Positions 17,495 to 27,179 are shown, counted from the first letter of the stretch. The stretch is DNA of 64,000 nucleotides from CAWAYR01 sp050250875 (GCA_050250875.1 JBFWNV010000012.1:42855-106854), one strand, 5' to 3'. Numbers and translations: made by a program. The notes: generated by a model not told the origin, from the sequence alone.

Positions 17495-17757
17495 TCCTGG
17501 CGCCCCCGCTCGACGTAGGTCGCGTAGGCGATCGTGCCCAGGAAGCCGATGAGCGCAATCACGATGGCCGCGTCGAGCGTCGTCCGAACGCCCGTCCACG
17601 CGGCGAGCACGACGATGAGGCCGACGACGAGCACCCCCAGCAGGTCCATCGCGACGACCCGGTCCGGCAGCGTCGGCCCCTTCAACAGGCGGACGACGGC
17701 CACCAGCAGCGCGACACCGAGCGTCGCCAGCGTGATCTGCGCCACGACATCGAACAT
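17491..17757 (-). CDS. mrpF: Mrp Na+/H+ antiporter subunit F
   Basis: Membrane protein of 88 residues with three helices and the family motif GPTLPDRVVAMDLLG. Length is normal. It is separated by 21 bp from mrpE and overlaps mrpG, consistent with one transcript. Confidence 0.93.
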   Translation of the reverse strand: MFDVVAQITLATLGVALLVAVVRLLKGPTLPDRVVAMDLLGVLVVGLIVVLAAWTGVRTTLDAAIVIALIGFLGTIAYATYVERGRQE

Positions 17758-17778
17758 GTCCCCTCCAGCCGGTGTCGT

Positions 17779-18249
17779 TCAGTCGAACAGCCGCTTGACG
17801 CGGCGTTCGAACCCGTCCTTGATCTCACGCCGTGTCACCGCGGCGTCGCGCATGTGCATCACGTGCACGTACAGGGTCCGCCGATCGTCGGAAAGGTCGA
17901 TCGTCACGCTGCCGGGCGTGATGTTGATCAGCATCGACAGCAGCAGGATCTCGCCGTCTCTGGTCACATCGAGCGGGATGGCGACCACCGCCGGCCGGAT
18001 GCCCGCGCCCGCGCGCACGACGTCGAGCGCGACCCGCACGTTGGCCAGGACCAGCTCCCAGACCACGAAGAGGGCGAGCCCGACGGTGTGGGCGGTGCGC
18101 GCCCCGATCGTGGACGGCACCACGCCGCCCTTCGCGAGCAGGACGAGGATGACATTGCCGAAGGCGTACCCCACGAGCAGGTTGCCGAGCGAAATCTCCC
18201 CCTGCAGTGCCGACCAGGCCAGGGCGAGCAGGAGGCCACCGAGCAGCAT
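17779..18249 (-). CDS. mrpE: Mrp Na+/H+ antiporter subunit E
   Basis: Subunit of 156 residues with two N-terminal membrane helices and a cytoplasmic domain. Family motifs include NITPGSVTIDLSDD and LYVHVMHMRD. The start ATG at 18249 directly abuts the mrpD stop (TAG then ATG), so coupling is tight. Confidence 0.93.
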   Translation of the reverse strand: MLLGGLLLALAWSALQGEISLGNLLVGYAFGNVILVLLAKGGVVPSTIGARTAHTVGLALFVVWELVLANVRVALDVVRAGAGIRPAVVAIPLDVTRDGEILLLSMLINITPGSVTIDLSDDRRTLYVHVMHMRDAAVTRREIKDGFERRVKRLFD

Positions 18250-19731
18250 CTATGGTGCCTCCCCGAGCACCGCGCGCACGTAGTCATCGCGCCGCAGCAG
18301 CTGCTCGGCGCTGCGCGAGGTGAGGTCGAAGAGCGGCTCGGCCCAGATGGTCATGGCGATGGTCACGGCGCTCAGGGCTCCGATGGCGACCAGCAGCGGC
18401 GCTCCCGGCGCCATCATGTCACGCGCGTCGCCGGCCGGCCGCCAGAACCCGTCGGCCCACGTGCGGGCCATCGACAGCAGCGTCAGCAGCCCGACCGCGA
18501 GCACCAGCCCGCCGAGCCAGTACGCGCCGGCCGCGAACGTCCCGTTCAGAATGGCCAACTTGCCCAGGAAGCCCGACAGCGGCGGAACGCCTGCGAGCGA
18601 GAAGACGGGAATCATCGCCAGCCCCGCAAAGAGCGGCTGGCTCCGGGACAGACCGCCGAGCCGCGACATGTCCGTCGTGCGGCGAAGCCGCAGCAGCACC
18701 CCGCTCACCAGGAAGAGGTTCGTGATGACGACGATGTGGTGGAGGACGTAGAAGATGGCGCCGGCGAGCGCCGCGGGGGTGAGCAGCGCCAGGCTCGCCG
18801 TGGTGTAGCCGATGTGGCCGACCAGGTTGAACGACAGGATCCGACGGAAGTCGCGTTCGCGCATCGCCGCCACGAGCCCGATCGCCATCGTCGCCGCCGA
18901 CATCGCCAGCAGCAGCGCGAACAGCTCCGCCCGCGCGTCCTGGAAGAGCAGCGTGAAGGTGCGGACCAGCGCGTAGACGCCGACCTTGGTCAACAGGCCC
19001 GCAAATGCCGCCCCGATGGCCGCCGGCGGCGTATGGTAGGACGCCGGGAGCCAGAAGAAGAGCGGGAACAGCCCCGCCTTGATGCTGAACGCGATCAGGA
19101 AGAGCACGGCGAGCACCGCGTCGATGCCCGGGGACGTCATCGACGGCCAGACCCGCGCCAGGTCCGCCATGTTGAGCGTGCCGGCCGCCCCATACAGCAG
19201 GCCGAGCGCGGTGAGGAAAATCGACGAGGCGACCAGGTTGATCGTCACGTACTTGAAGGCGGCCTCGACCTGCGCCCCGGTGCGGTGGAGGGCCATCAGC
19301 ACGAACGACGCCACCAGCATCACTTCGAACCACACGTACAGGTTGAAGAGGTCGCCGGTTAGGAAGGCGCCGGCGACGCCCATGAGCAGGATCTGGATGA
19401 GCGGGTGGTAGCCGAACGCCTCGCGCCGAGGATCGACGCCGGCGAAGGCCACGCCGGTGACGGCGACGCCGACGACGCCGACGGCGACCACGAGCAGGGC
19501 GGCGAGCAGATCGGCGACGATCGTGATGCCGAACGGCGCGGTCCAGTCGCCCACGTGAAGCACCTGGATGCCCGCCGCCTCGACGCGGACGAAGAGGGCG
19601 ATGGCGCTCACGAGCAGGAGGACCGAGCCCACCAGCGAGATCCAGCGCTGCAGCAGCGGCCGGGGCGGCGCCAGCATCAGCACCGCAGCGGTGCTGAGCG
19701 GCACGAGGATCGGCAGGACCAGCGCCTTCAT
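18250..19731 (-). CDS. mrpD: Mrp Na+/H+ antiporter subunit D
   Basis: Proton-pumping-type subunit of 493 residues, homologous to NuoM/N of complex I, with about 14 helices. Motifs include NLYVWFEVML (the conserved membrane glutamate of helix 5), AFSIKAGLFPLFFWLP (conserved lysine) and HHIVVITNLFL. Start ATG 19731 overlaps the stop of mrpC by four bases. A longer open frame extends upstream but lies inside mrpC and mrpA and is not coding. Confidence 0.94.
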   Translation of the reverse strand: MKALVLPILVPLSTAAVLMLAPPRPLLQRWISLVGSVLLLVSAIALFVRVEAAGIQVLHVGDWTAPFGITIVADLLAALLVVAVGVVGVAVTGVAFAGVDPRREAFGYHPLIQILLMGVAGAFLTGDLFNLYVWFEVMLVASFVLMALHRTGAQVEAAFKYVTINLVASSIFLTALGLLYGAAGTLNMADLARVWPSMTSPGIDAVLAVLFLIAFSIKAGLFPLFFWLPASYHTPPAAIGAAFAGLLTKVGVYALVRTFTLLFQDARAELFALLLAMSAATMAIGLVAAMRERDFRRILSFNLVGHIGYTTASLALLTPAALAGAIFYVLHHIVVITNLFLVSGVLLRLRRTTDMSRLGGLSRSQPLFAGLAMIPVFSLAGVPPLSGFLGKLAILNGTFAAGAYWLGGLVLAVGLLTLLSMARTWADGFWRPAGDARDMMAPGAPLLVAIGALSAVTIAMTIWAEPLFDLTSRSAEQLLRRDDYVRAVLGEAP

Positions 19732-20072
19732 TCGGCGCGCCCCACGTCGTCGACGTCGTCGCTGCCGGAGGCGGCGTGCACCCGGTGCGCGAGCACCAGC
19801 GAGAAGGCGAGCAGGCCGAACCCGATGACGATCGCGGTCAGCACGAGGGCCTGCGGCACCGGATCGGCGTACGGCGCCACGAGTGTGTCCGCGCCGTCGG
19901 GCACGACCGGCGGGCGCGCGCGGGTCAGCCCTCCGGCCGTGAAGATCAGCAGGTTCGTCCCGTTCGACAGCAGGCCGAGCCCGATGATGAGCTGCGCCAG
20001 GCGGCGGCGCAGCATCAGGTAGATGCCGGTCGAGTAGAGCAGCCCCGACGCCAGAGCCATCAGCACTTCCAC
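19728..20072 (-). CDS. mrpC: Mrp Na+/H+ antiporter subunit C
   Basis: NuoK-like membrane protein of 114 residues with three helices (GLLYSTGIYLMLRR, LIIGLGLLSNGTNLL and a C-terminal one ending FSLVLAHRV). It begins at 20072, directly next to the mrpA stop at 20073-20075, and overlaps mrpD. Confidence 0.93.
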   Translation of the reverse strand: MEVLMALASGLLYSTGIYLMLRRRLAQLIIGLGLLSNGTNLLIFTAGGLTRARPPVVPDGADTLVAPYADPVPQALVLTAIVIGFGLLAFSLVLAHRVHAASGSDDVDDVGRAE

Positions 20073-22772
20073 TCAGGACTCCTCGGCCAGGTTGAAGACC
20101 ATCATCAGGACCACCCCCGTCACCACGAGATAGACGCCAACGTCGAACAGGCCGGGTGTGCCGATGGCCACGGGATCGAGCAGCCACTGGGCCGTCAGGA
20201 ACGGTCGGCCGCGCAGGACGGCCGGGAGCCCGCTCGCCAGCGCCACCAGCAGTCCGGCGCCGAGCAGCGTGAGCGGCGTCACCAGGACCGCCCGCCGGGC
20301 GCGTTCGAGCCCGTAGGCGATGCCGTAGAGCGAGAAGGCGGCCGCGGCGACGAGCCCGCCGACGAACCCGCCCCCGGGCTCGTTGTGGCCCCGCAGCAGC
20401 AGGAAGATGGAGAACAGCAGCAGCAGCGGCATCAGGTGGCGGACCGCCGCCCGGAAGATGGACGAGGTCGGCGTCCGCCGCCGCCCGGCCTCCGTCGGAT
20501 CGGCGGCCGCCAGCCGCAGCAGCGCCCGCACGCCGATTGCCGCCGTCGCCAGCACCGTGATCTCCGCGAGCGTGTCGAACGCGCGGAAGTCGACGAGGAT
20601 GACGTTGACGATGTTGCGGCCGTGCCCCAGTGTCGGGCCGAACGCCGCGAAGTACTCGCGCAGGCGCGGCGCGGTATCGGCGGAGGCCACCGTCAGGACG
20701 ACGCTGCCGATGAACGTGCCGATCCCGATCGCGATGAACGCGTCACGGACGCGCACCAGCCGGGGCGACAGTGCGCCGAGCCCGCGGAAGTGCCGGAACA
20801 CGAGCACGTAGATGAGCACCGTCAGGGTCTCGACCGAGAACTGCGTCATCGCGAGGTCTGGCGCGCCGAAGAACAGGAACATCGTGGCGACGCCGTAACC
20901 CACGGTCCCGAGCGAGAGGACGGCCGCCATGGTCGAACGCGCGATGGTCGCGCCGACCGCCCCGGCAAGGATCACGAGCAGCACGAGCAGCTCGTGCGCC
21001 CTGACGGCGGTCATCGGAGCGGACACCGCGAATCCCCGTGTCCCGACCAGCGCCGCACCGCCGGCGAGGCTCGCGCAGACGACGATTACCATCACGTACG
21101 AACGAAGCGATGCGCTGTGCAACGGCGGGCCGATCGCGCCGCTGAGGCGGTCGAGCCCGGCGAGGCCGGCCGCGTACAGCGATTCGGCCCCGAACGCCGG
21201 CCGCCAGGTGCGGGCGGCGATGGTGTGCCGCAGCGCGTAGGCGCCCGCCACGCCCGCCAGCGTCAGGACGCCGAGCGCCAGCGCCGGCGTCAGGCCGTGC
21301 CAGACGGCCAGGCTCAGCGGGACGGGTTGCCCGAGGACCGACGCCGCCGCGGACGACAGCGCCCCGTTGAGGAGGAACGGCGTGACGCCGGCCAGCACCC
21401 CGGCAGCCGCGAGGACGAACGGCGGGGTCCACAACGGCCAGCCGGGCTCGTGCGCCGCCACGTCCTCGGGGCGGGCCCGGCCCTGGAAGGGCCGGACGCC
21501 GGCGAGCAGGCCGGCGAGTCCCAGCAGGATGCTCGCGAGCACCATGGCGGCCAGCAGCCAGGCGCCCCAGTCCCCGCCGTGGAGCAGGGCCTCGTACGCG
21601 CCGTCCTTGCCGACGAAGCCGAGTGTCAGGGGCAGACCGGCCATCGAGAGCGCGGCGGCACCGCCGGCCAGAGCCGTCCGAGGCATCGCGCGGCGGAGTC
21701 CGCGCAACACGGTCACGTCGCGCGTGCCGGTCTCGTGGTCGATCGCGCCCGCGACCAGGAAGAGCGCCCCCTTGTAACCCGCGTGGGCGACGAGGTACAC
21801 GAGCGCCGCGATCACGGCGTCACGGGTTCCGATGCCGAGCAGCATCGTCAGCACGCCGAGCGCGCTGAGGGTCGAGTAGGCGAGGATCCGCTTCAGGTCG
21901 GTTTCCTGCACCGAACGACAGGCGCCGAGGAGCATCGTCGCGGCGCCGACTGCCGTGACGGCCGCTGCCCAGGCTGGCGTGCCGCCGAGCACCGGGGTCA
22001 TGCGCGCGATCAGGTAGACGCCCGCCTTCACCATGGTCGCCGAATGGAGGTACGCGCTGACCGGCGTTGGCGCCGCCATCGCGTTCGGGAGCCAGAAGTG
22101 GAACGGCACCTGGGCGGACTTCGTGAAGGCCGCCAGCAGCACCAGCGCAGCCATCGCGCCGTAGAACGGGTGCCCGACAATGGACTCGCGGCTGGCGGCC
22201 ATGGCCGACAGGCTCGTGGTGCCCGACACGTCCAGCAGGAGCACGCCGGCCGCCAGCAGCGCGAGGCCGCCGGCGCCGGTGACGATCAGCGCCTGGATCG
22301 CGGCTGCCCTCGCCTCCTCGCGTTCGTGGTCGAAGCCGATCAGGAGAAAGGACGTGAAGCCGGTCAGCTCCCAGAAGACGAACAGCGTGAGGACGTTGTC
22401 GCTGAGCGCCACGCCCAGCATCGCGCCCATGAATGCGAACAGCGACGCGTAGAAGCGGGCCGCCTGGGGATGGCCGGCGAGGTAGCGGCTCGCGAAGAGC
22501 ACGACCAGTGCGCCGATCGCGGTGATGATCGTCGCAAACAGCAGCCCGAGGCCGTCCAGATTGAAGGCGAGCGACAGTCCCAGCGACGGCGCCCACGGCA
22601 CGTCGACGAGCCGCATCCCGGCCTCGCCGGTCGCGCGCAGCTCGCTGGCCAGCCACAGCGCCATGAGGGCCGGCCACGCGGTGAGAATGCCGGCGCGATT
22701 CGGGTGGCGGCCGAGCAGCCACGCCGCGAAGACGGCGACGGCGAACGGCGAGAGGATGAAGACAGCGATCAT
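20073..22772 (-). CDS. mrpA: Mrp Na+/H+ antiporter subunit A fused to subunit B
   Basis: First gene of the antiporter operon, 899 residues. Residues 1 to about 760 form the NuoL-like MrpA with ion-path motifs FWELTGFTSFLLIGFDHE (helix 5 glutamate), AFTKSAQVPFHFWLPNA (lysine) and LHSATMVKAGVYL. The last ~120 residues (RGHNEPGGGFVGGLVAAAAF onward) are the MrpB domain, fused as in many proteobacterial-type operons. With C to G following, all seven subunit functions are present. The promoter should lie in 22773-23181, shared with the divergent HAD-ATPase genes. Confidence 0.94.
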   Translation of the reverse strand: MIAVFILSPFAVAVFAAWLLGRHPNRAGILTAWPALMALWLASELRATGEAGMRLVDVPWAPSLGLSLAFNLDGLGLLFATIITAIGALVVLFASRYLAGHPQAARFYASLFAFMGAMLGVALSDNVLTLFVFWELTGFTSFLLIGFDHEREEARAAAIQALIVTGAGGLALLAAGVLLLDVSGTTSLSAMAASRESIVGHPFYGAMAALVLLAAFTKSAQVPFHFWLPNAMAAPTPVSAYLHSATMVKAGVYLIARMTPVLGGTPAWAAAVTAVGAATMLLGACRSVQETDLKRILAYSTLSALGVLTMLLGIGTRDAVIAALVYLVAHAGYKGALFLVAGAIDHETGTRDVTVLRGLRRAMPRTALAGGAAALSMAGLPLTLGFVGKDGAYEALLHGGDWGAWLLAAMVLASILLGLAGLLAGVRPFQGRARPEDVAAHEPGWPLWTPPFVLAAAGVLAGVTPFLLNGALSSAAASVLGQPVPLSLAVWHGLTPALALGVLTLAGVAGAYALRHTIAARTWRPAFGAESLYAAGLAGLDRLSGAIGPPLHSASLRSYVMVIVVCASLAGGAALVGTRGFAVSAPMTAVRAHELLVLLVILAGAVGATIARSTMAAVLSLGTVGYGVATMFLFFGAPDLAMTQFSVETLTVLIYVLVFRHFRGLGALSPRLVRVRDAFIAIGIGTFIGSVVLTVASADTAPRLREYFAAFGPTLGHGRNIVNVILVDFRAFDTLAEITVLATAAIGVRALLRLAAADPTEAGRRRTPTSSIFRAAVRHLMPLLLLFSIFLLLRGHNEPGGGFVGGLVAAAAFSLYGIAYGLERARRAVLVTPLTLLGAGLLVALASGLPAVLRGRPFLTAQWLLDPVAIGTPGLFDVGVYLVVTGVVLMMVFNLAEES

Positions 22773-23181
22773 GCGTGAGCGGGTGGCCGGCGCTCCCTAC
22801 TCTTACATGACGCGGCGCCCGCAGCGAAACACCCACGCGCTCATCGCTCACAGCGTGGTCTCGTTCGGTTGACGTCGGAGCAGCGGCAGGCGTGGGGCCG
22901 CCGGTTCACGGAGCAGAACGCGTGCGCCACGGTCGCCAGCGGCACAGCTGGACCCGGTGATCGTGATGCCGCTGTTCCCGCGGTGCTATCGTGTCTGGGA
23001 GCACGCGTGTCGCCCTGGTCCTGACCGTCGTCGAACGAGGCGTGCGTCGCCTTCCGGGAGCGTGACGTGATCGAGTGCACGAGGATGCCCTGTCCGATCG
23101 ATCTCAGCGAGACCTCGGGTCCCACCCGGGCGCATGCCGTCGCGCTGGCGCGATGGCACGGCGCACGCCTGTGAGACGGCC
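22773..23181. other. Intergenic region between mrpA and the HAD-ATPase pair
   Basis: About 400 bp between divergent genes. No RNA gene, strong promoter match or repeat is visible. In-frame start options for the HAD-ATPase gene exist as far back as 23134, but homology with the second paralogue points to 23182. Confidence 0.5.
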
Positions 23182-24960
23182 GTGAAGTTCGTCGTCCTCG
23201 TGCTGGCGTACGACGGCACCATCGCCCGTGATGGCGCGCTGGATCGATCCGTGAGACAGGCGATCGCCGTCGCGCGCGAGGCCGGGCTCGTCGTCGTGCT
23301 GGCGACCGGCCGCACGTTGGGCGACCTCCGGCGGCAGGTCGGGGATCTGGGACTGTTCGATGCCGTCGTCGCCGAGAACGGCGCGGTCGTCACCTTCCCG
23401 GGAGCCGGCCATTCACGCGTGCTCGCGCCACCGCCGGCCGACACCTTCGTCGCTGCGCTGCGGGCGCACCGGCTCGACCCCGCGGTCGGGCAGTGTGTGG
23501 TCGAGACGCCGGCGGCGGCGGCACACGAGGTGCTGTCGATCATCCGCCAACTGCGCCTTTCGGCAGTCCCGGTGTTCGACGGCGATCGGCTGCTGGTTCT
23601 GCCCGATGGCATCAGCAAGGCGACGGGCTTGCGCGAAGTCTTCGACGACCTCCGGCTTTCGGCGCACAATGCCATTGCGATCGGCGACGGCGAGAACGAC
23701 CTGCGTATGCTGGAGCTGTGCGAGCGTGGTGTGGCCGTCTCGTGGGGCAGCGAGGCGTTGAAGGCGGCTGCCGACGAGGTGATCGAGGGCACTGGCCCGG
23801 CCGCCGTCGCCGCCTACATCGAGCGTGTCGTGTCGTCACCTGCCATTCCCGCGTCGCGGTCGCCGCGGCGGCGCGCGTTGCTGGGGCACACGGTCGGTGG
23901 CGACGAGATCGGAGTGGCGCTCGGGGGAGGCAACCTGCTCGTGGCCGGCGACCCGAAGTCCGGGAAGTCGTGGGTGACCGGCCTGCTCTGCGAACAGCTG
24001 GCCCTGCAGAAGTACTGCGTGTGCGTCCTCGATCCCGAAGGGGACTACTCCGGGCTGGAGCAGCTTCCCGGCGTGATCGTCCTCGGCGGCAATGATCCGC
24101 CGCCCCGCCCTCATGAGTTGTTGCGGGCACTGCGTCACCCGGACCTCAGCGTCGTCATCGACCTGTCGCGGCTGCCGCACAGCGAGAAGGCCGAGTACCT
24201 CGAATCGGCCCTCCCGGCCCTGGCGCTCGTCCGGCGCCGTGCCGGCGTCCCTCACCGCATCGTCGTCGACGAGGCGCACTACTTTCTCGGGGCGCCTCGT
24301 GCGATCGAGCTCCTCGACCTCGAGCTCGGAGGCTACGTGCTCGCGACCTACCAGACGGCGCTGCTCGATCCGGCGTGCGTGCAGGCGGCGGACACCATCA
24401 TCGTCACGCTGGCCAGCGACCCGCGGGAAATCCAGACGCTGGCGGCGGCGAGCGGCCTCGAGCGGCCCGATGAGGCGTGGTCGTCGACCCTGGCCCGGCT
24501 CGATCTCGGCGAGGCTGTCGTGCTTCCGGGCAGGCACGCGGGCGATCGTGCGCTGCGCCGGTTCACGCTCGTGCCCCGGCTCACGCCGCACGTCCGCCAC
24601 CGTGAGAAGTATCTCGACGTACCCGTGCCGGCACGGCGGGCCTTCATGTTCGACATGCCGGGCATCGCCGCGCCGGCGGCACGAACCCTGCGGGAATTCG
24701 TCGATGTCATCACGAGTGCGCCATCGGAGGCACTCGACGGGCATCTGCGCCGCCGCGACTTCTCGCGGTGGATCGGGGACGTCTTCGGCGATTACCAGCT
24801 GGCCTCGCGCGTCCGCGACCTCGAGGATCAGTACCTCGTCGGCTGGTCCCCGGACGTCAACGACGCACTGGTGCGGGCGGTGCGGGAACGCTACGACTTC
24901 CCCGACGTCCGGTCGCTCGACAATCCGTGGTGTCTGTTCCGTTCGGGGAGGCCCTCGTGA
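23182..24960 (+). CDS. HAD-IIB domain / HerA-like ATPase fusion, copy 1 (HAD nucleophile missing)
   Basis: Protein of 592 residues. Residues 1-215 are a HAD-IIB (Cof-like) phosphatase fold with motif II TGR (42-44), lysine in SKATGL (145-150) and GDGENDL (168-174). Motif I reads LVLAYDGT, so the nucleophilic Asp is Ala9 while the acid/base Asp11 remains. Residues 235-480 are a HerA/VirB4-like ATPase: Walker A GDPKSGKS (256-263), DPEGDY (284-289) and Walker B VVDEAH (361-366). A C-terminal segment with RRDFSRWIGDVFGD resembles the DUF5752 type. GTG 23182 aligns with the GTG-AAG start of copy 2. Its stop overlaps copy 2 (GTGA). Substrate and role are unknown; the phosphatase domain is predicted inactive, perhaps a binding or regulatory module. 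Confidence 0.85.
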   Translation: MKFVVLVLAYDGTIARDGALDRSVRQAIAVAREAGLVVVLATGRTLGDLRRQVGDLGLFDAVVAENGAVVTFPGAGHSRVLAPPPADTFVAALRAHRLDPAVGQCVVETPAAAAHEVLSIIRQLRLSAVPVFDGDRLLVLPDGISKATGLREVFDDLRLSAHNAIAIGDGENDLRMLELCERGVAVSWGSEALKAAADEVIEGTGPAAVAAYIERVVSSPAIPASRSPRRRALLGHTVGGDEIGVALGGGNLLVAGDPKSGKSWVTGLLCEQLALQKYCVCVLDPEGDYSGLEQLPGVIVLGGNDPPPRPHELLRALRHPDLSVVIDLSRLPHSEKAEYLESALPALALVRRRAGVPHRIVVDEAHYFLGAPRAIELLDLELGGYVLATYQTALLDPACVQAADTIIVTLASDPREIQTLAAASGLERPDEAWSSTLARLDLGEAVVLPGRHAGDRALRRFTLVPRLTPHVRHREKYLDVPVPARRAFMFDMPGIAAPAARTLREFVDVITSAPSEALDGHLRRRDFSRWIGDVFGDYQLASRVRDLEDQYLVGWSPDVNDALVRAVRERYDFPDVRSLDNPWCLFRSGRPS

Positions 24961-26714
24961 AGCTCACGGTCCTGGCGCTCGACTACGACGGGACCATCGC
25001 GCGACACGACCGGCTCGACCCCTCGGTGCGCGCCGCCATCGCGTCAGCGCGCGAGCGGGGCGTCACGGTGCTGCTCGTCACCGGCCGGATTCTGGCCGAT
25101 CTGCGGCGGGTGGTCTCGGACGACCTGCAGTTCGTGGACGCGGTCATTGCCGAGAACGGCGCGATCGTGCACTTCCCGCACAGCGGGCAGACGAACGTTC
25201 TGGCGCCGGCTCTACCGGATGCGCTGCTGAGCGGGCTGCAACAGCAGGGCGTCGCGTTCGCCGCGGGACAGTGCCTCGTCGACGCGCATGCGGACGAGGC
25301 CCCGCGCATCCTCGAGGTCGTCCGGCGCCTCGAGCTGCCACTGGTGCTGGTCTTCAATCGCAGCCGCGTGATGACGCTCGCGCAGGGCGTCAGCAAGGCC
25401 ACCGGGCTCCACGCGGTGCTCGACATGCTGCGCCTGTCCGCCCGCAACACCGTCGCCGTCGGCGACGCCGAGAACGACCACGAGATGTTGCGCCTGGCGG
25501 AAGTCGCCGTCGCGGTCGACTGGGGCAGCCCGTCGTTGAAGGCCGCGGCGGATCTCGTGATCGAGGGCCAGGGCCCCCCGGCGGTCGCCGCATTCGTCGA
25601 ACGTCTCGCCGCCGACCAACGGCTGCCGGCGGTGGCGAGGCCGCGCCGCCGCCTCAGCCTGGGCCATACCGAGGACGGGCGGGAGTTCTCCCTGGCCGTA
25701 CGCGGACGCAACGTCCTGATCGCCGGCGACGAGAAGTCCGGCAAGTCCTGGATTGCCGGGAAGCTGAGCGAGCAGCTGATCCTGCTGGGGTACTCGCTCT
25801 GTGTCATCGACCCGGCAGGTGACTATCGCGCGCTCGAGGCGCTGCCAGGGGTGACCGTCCTTGGCGGGGACGACCCCTTGCCCACTCCCTATGAGCTGCT
25901 CCGCGCGGTGCAGTACCCGGACCGGAGTGTCGTCATCGACCTGTCGCGGACGCCCCGGGCCGAAGCGATCGAGTACGGCGAGGCGACTCTGGCGGCGCTC
26001 AACCAGCTGCGCCGCCGAACGGGCCTTCCCCATCGGATCGTGATCGATCACGCGCACCACTTCCTGATCGAGTCCGCGGCGCACGAACTGCTGGACCTGG
26101 AGGTGAATGGCTACACCCTGGTCACGTACCGCTCGTCGGCGCTGCCGATGGAGGTCATCGCCGCGACCGAGGTGATGCTGGTGACGTGCGAGTCCGATCC
26201 GGCGGAGATCGAGCGGTTGCGCACTCGGTGCACCGGGTGCGAGCGAGTGACGCCAGAGGCCTGGGCCACGGTGGGACGCCTGGCGGTGGGCCAGGCCGCC
26301 GCGCTGCCGATCACCGACGAAGCGGGTGGCATGCTGCGGGTGTTCTGGACGGGGCGGCGCCTGACGCCGCACGTCAGACGCCGTGTGAAGTACGTCGATG
26401 TGCCGGTGCAGGCGAGCCGGGCGTTCGTGTTCAGCGCCGATGGCCAGGTGCGAGTGGCCCGGTCGCTCCGCGAGCTGGTCGCCGCGCTCGAAGGTCACGA
26501 TGCTCTCGATCCGGGAGGCTATGTGCGGCGCGGCGACTTCTCGCGGTGGGTCGCCGACGTGTTCGGGGATCGCGGGCTGGCGAGCGAGCTGCGCACGCTG
26601 GAGCAGGATCGCGCCGCCGACCCGAGAGAGCGGGTGACCGAGATCGTTGCCGCGATCAGGTCCCGCTACGATCTCGCCGCCGACGAGCCGCCGCTGGCGA
26701 GACCGTCCCCGTGA
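24957..26714 (+). CDS. HAD-IIB domain / HerA-like ATPase fusion, copy 2 (Walker B glutamate missing)
   Basis: Protein of 585 residues, colinear paralogue of the preceding gene. The HAD domain is complete: LALDYDGT with nucleophile Asp9, TGR at 42-44, SKATGL, and GDAENDH (169-175). The ATPase part keeps Walker A GDEKSGKS (257-264) and DPAGDY, but Walker B reads VIDHAHHF, so the catalytic Glu is His365 (codon CAC at 26049-26051). The C-terminal RRGDFSRWVADVFGD segment is shared. The GTG start overlaps the stop of copy 1, with GGGGAGG just upstream. The prediction is an active phosphatase with an ATP-binding but hydrolysis-impaired motor domain, probably partnered with copy 1. An alternative is independent decay of two redundant copies. 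Confidence 0.85.
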   Translation: MKLTVLALDYDGTIARHDRLDPSVRAAIASARERGVTVLLVTGRILADLRRVVSDDLQFVDAVIAENGAIVHFPHSGQTNVLAPALPDALLSGLQQQGVAFAAGQCLVDAHADEAPRILEVVRRLELPLVLVFNRSRVMTLAQGVSKATGLHAVLDMLRLSARNTVAVGDAENDHEMLRLAEVAVAVDWGSPSLKAAADLVIEGQGPPAVAAFVERLAADQRLPAVARPRRRLSLGHTEDGREFSLAVRGRNVLIAGDEKSGKSWIAGKLSEQLILLGYSLCVIDPAGDYRALEALPGVTVLGGDDPLPTPYELLRAVQYPDRSVVIDLSRTPRAEAIEYGEATLAALNQLRRRTGLPHRIVIDHAHHFLIESAAHELLDLEVNGYTLVTYRSSALPMEVIAATEVMLVTCESDPAEIERLRTRCTGCERVTPEAWATVGRLAVGQAAALPITDEAGGMLRVFWTGRRLTPHVRRRVKYVDVPVQASRAFVFSADGQVRVARSLRELVAALEGHDALDPGGYVRRGDFSRWVADVFGDRGLASELRTLEQDRAADPRERVTEIVAAIRSRYDLAADEPPLARPSP

Positions 26715-27179
26715 GGGTCACGGGGAAGATTTCAGGATGAAATCCTGCTGACAGAATGAAACGTCGACCTGGCCGAGAACGTCGCGATTGCGCCGCATTC
26801 GGCTGGGAACGCGAATTGCTATGACACGGGGTGAGCGCGATGGGCGCGCGAGCGAAAGCTCCGACCGCCTGTCGCGAGCCCGGTCATGATTCGCTGCCTG
26901 GATGACTTACGCGGTCCCGCCTTCCTCACGGCGGGCGGAAGCGAGAACAGCATGAGCCGCCACTGGTGGCGTCAGGCGCTGTTCACGCCGACGCCTCCAG
27001 GTACCGATCCCGCCGTCCTGCCGGTGTGAGCCGGCGGTCTTCGCTTCCACTCATCCAGGTTCGACGCGGGCCCTGCCGGGGTGGCACGTTGCCGCCCGGG
27101 GGCGAGGCAGTTCATACGTCATGCGGCGAGGGCCGAGAGGCTCAGGACCGAACATTCCGAGAGAGAGGTTGGGTGTGAC
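26715..27179. other. 465-bp intergenic region with several short hairpins
   Basis: No convincing open frame. Inverted repeats include GATTTCA-GGA-TGAAATC (26728-26744), just past the preceding stop and possibly a weak terminator; CCCGCC/GGCGGG (26916-26935); CGCCAC-TG-GTGGCG (26958-26971); and GCCGG/CCGGC (27020-27035). No known riboswitch core was recognised. It could be a structured leader for the small gene that follows. Confidence 0.4.

Noticed and set aside
19776..22778. A 1,000-codon open frame on the plus strand opposite mrpA
   Set aside because: It is very rich in Arg, Gln, Asp and His, has no family resemblance and lies antisense to well-conserved membrane-protein motifs. High GC content creates such frames.
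26715..27179. Known riboswitch (cobalamin, c-di-GMP, TPP types)
   Set aside because: None of the conserved cores of these classes was recognised, only generic hairpins.
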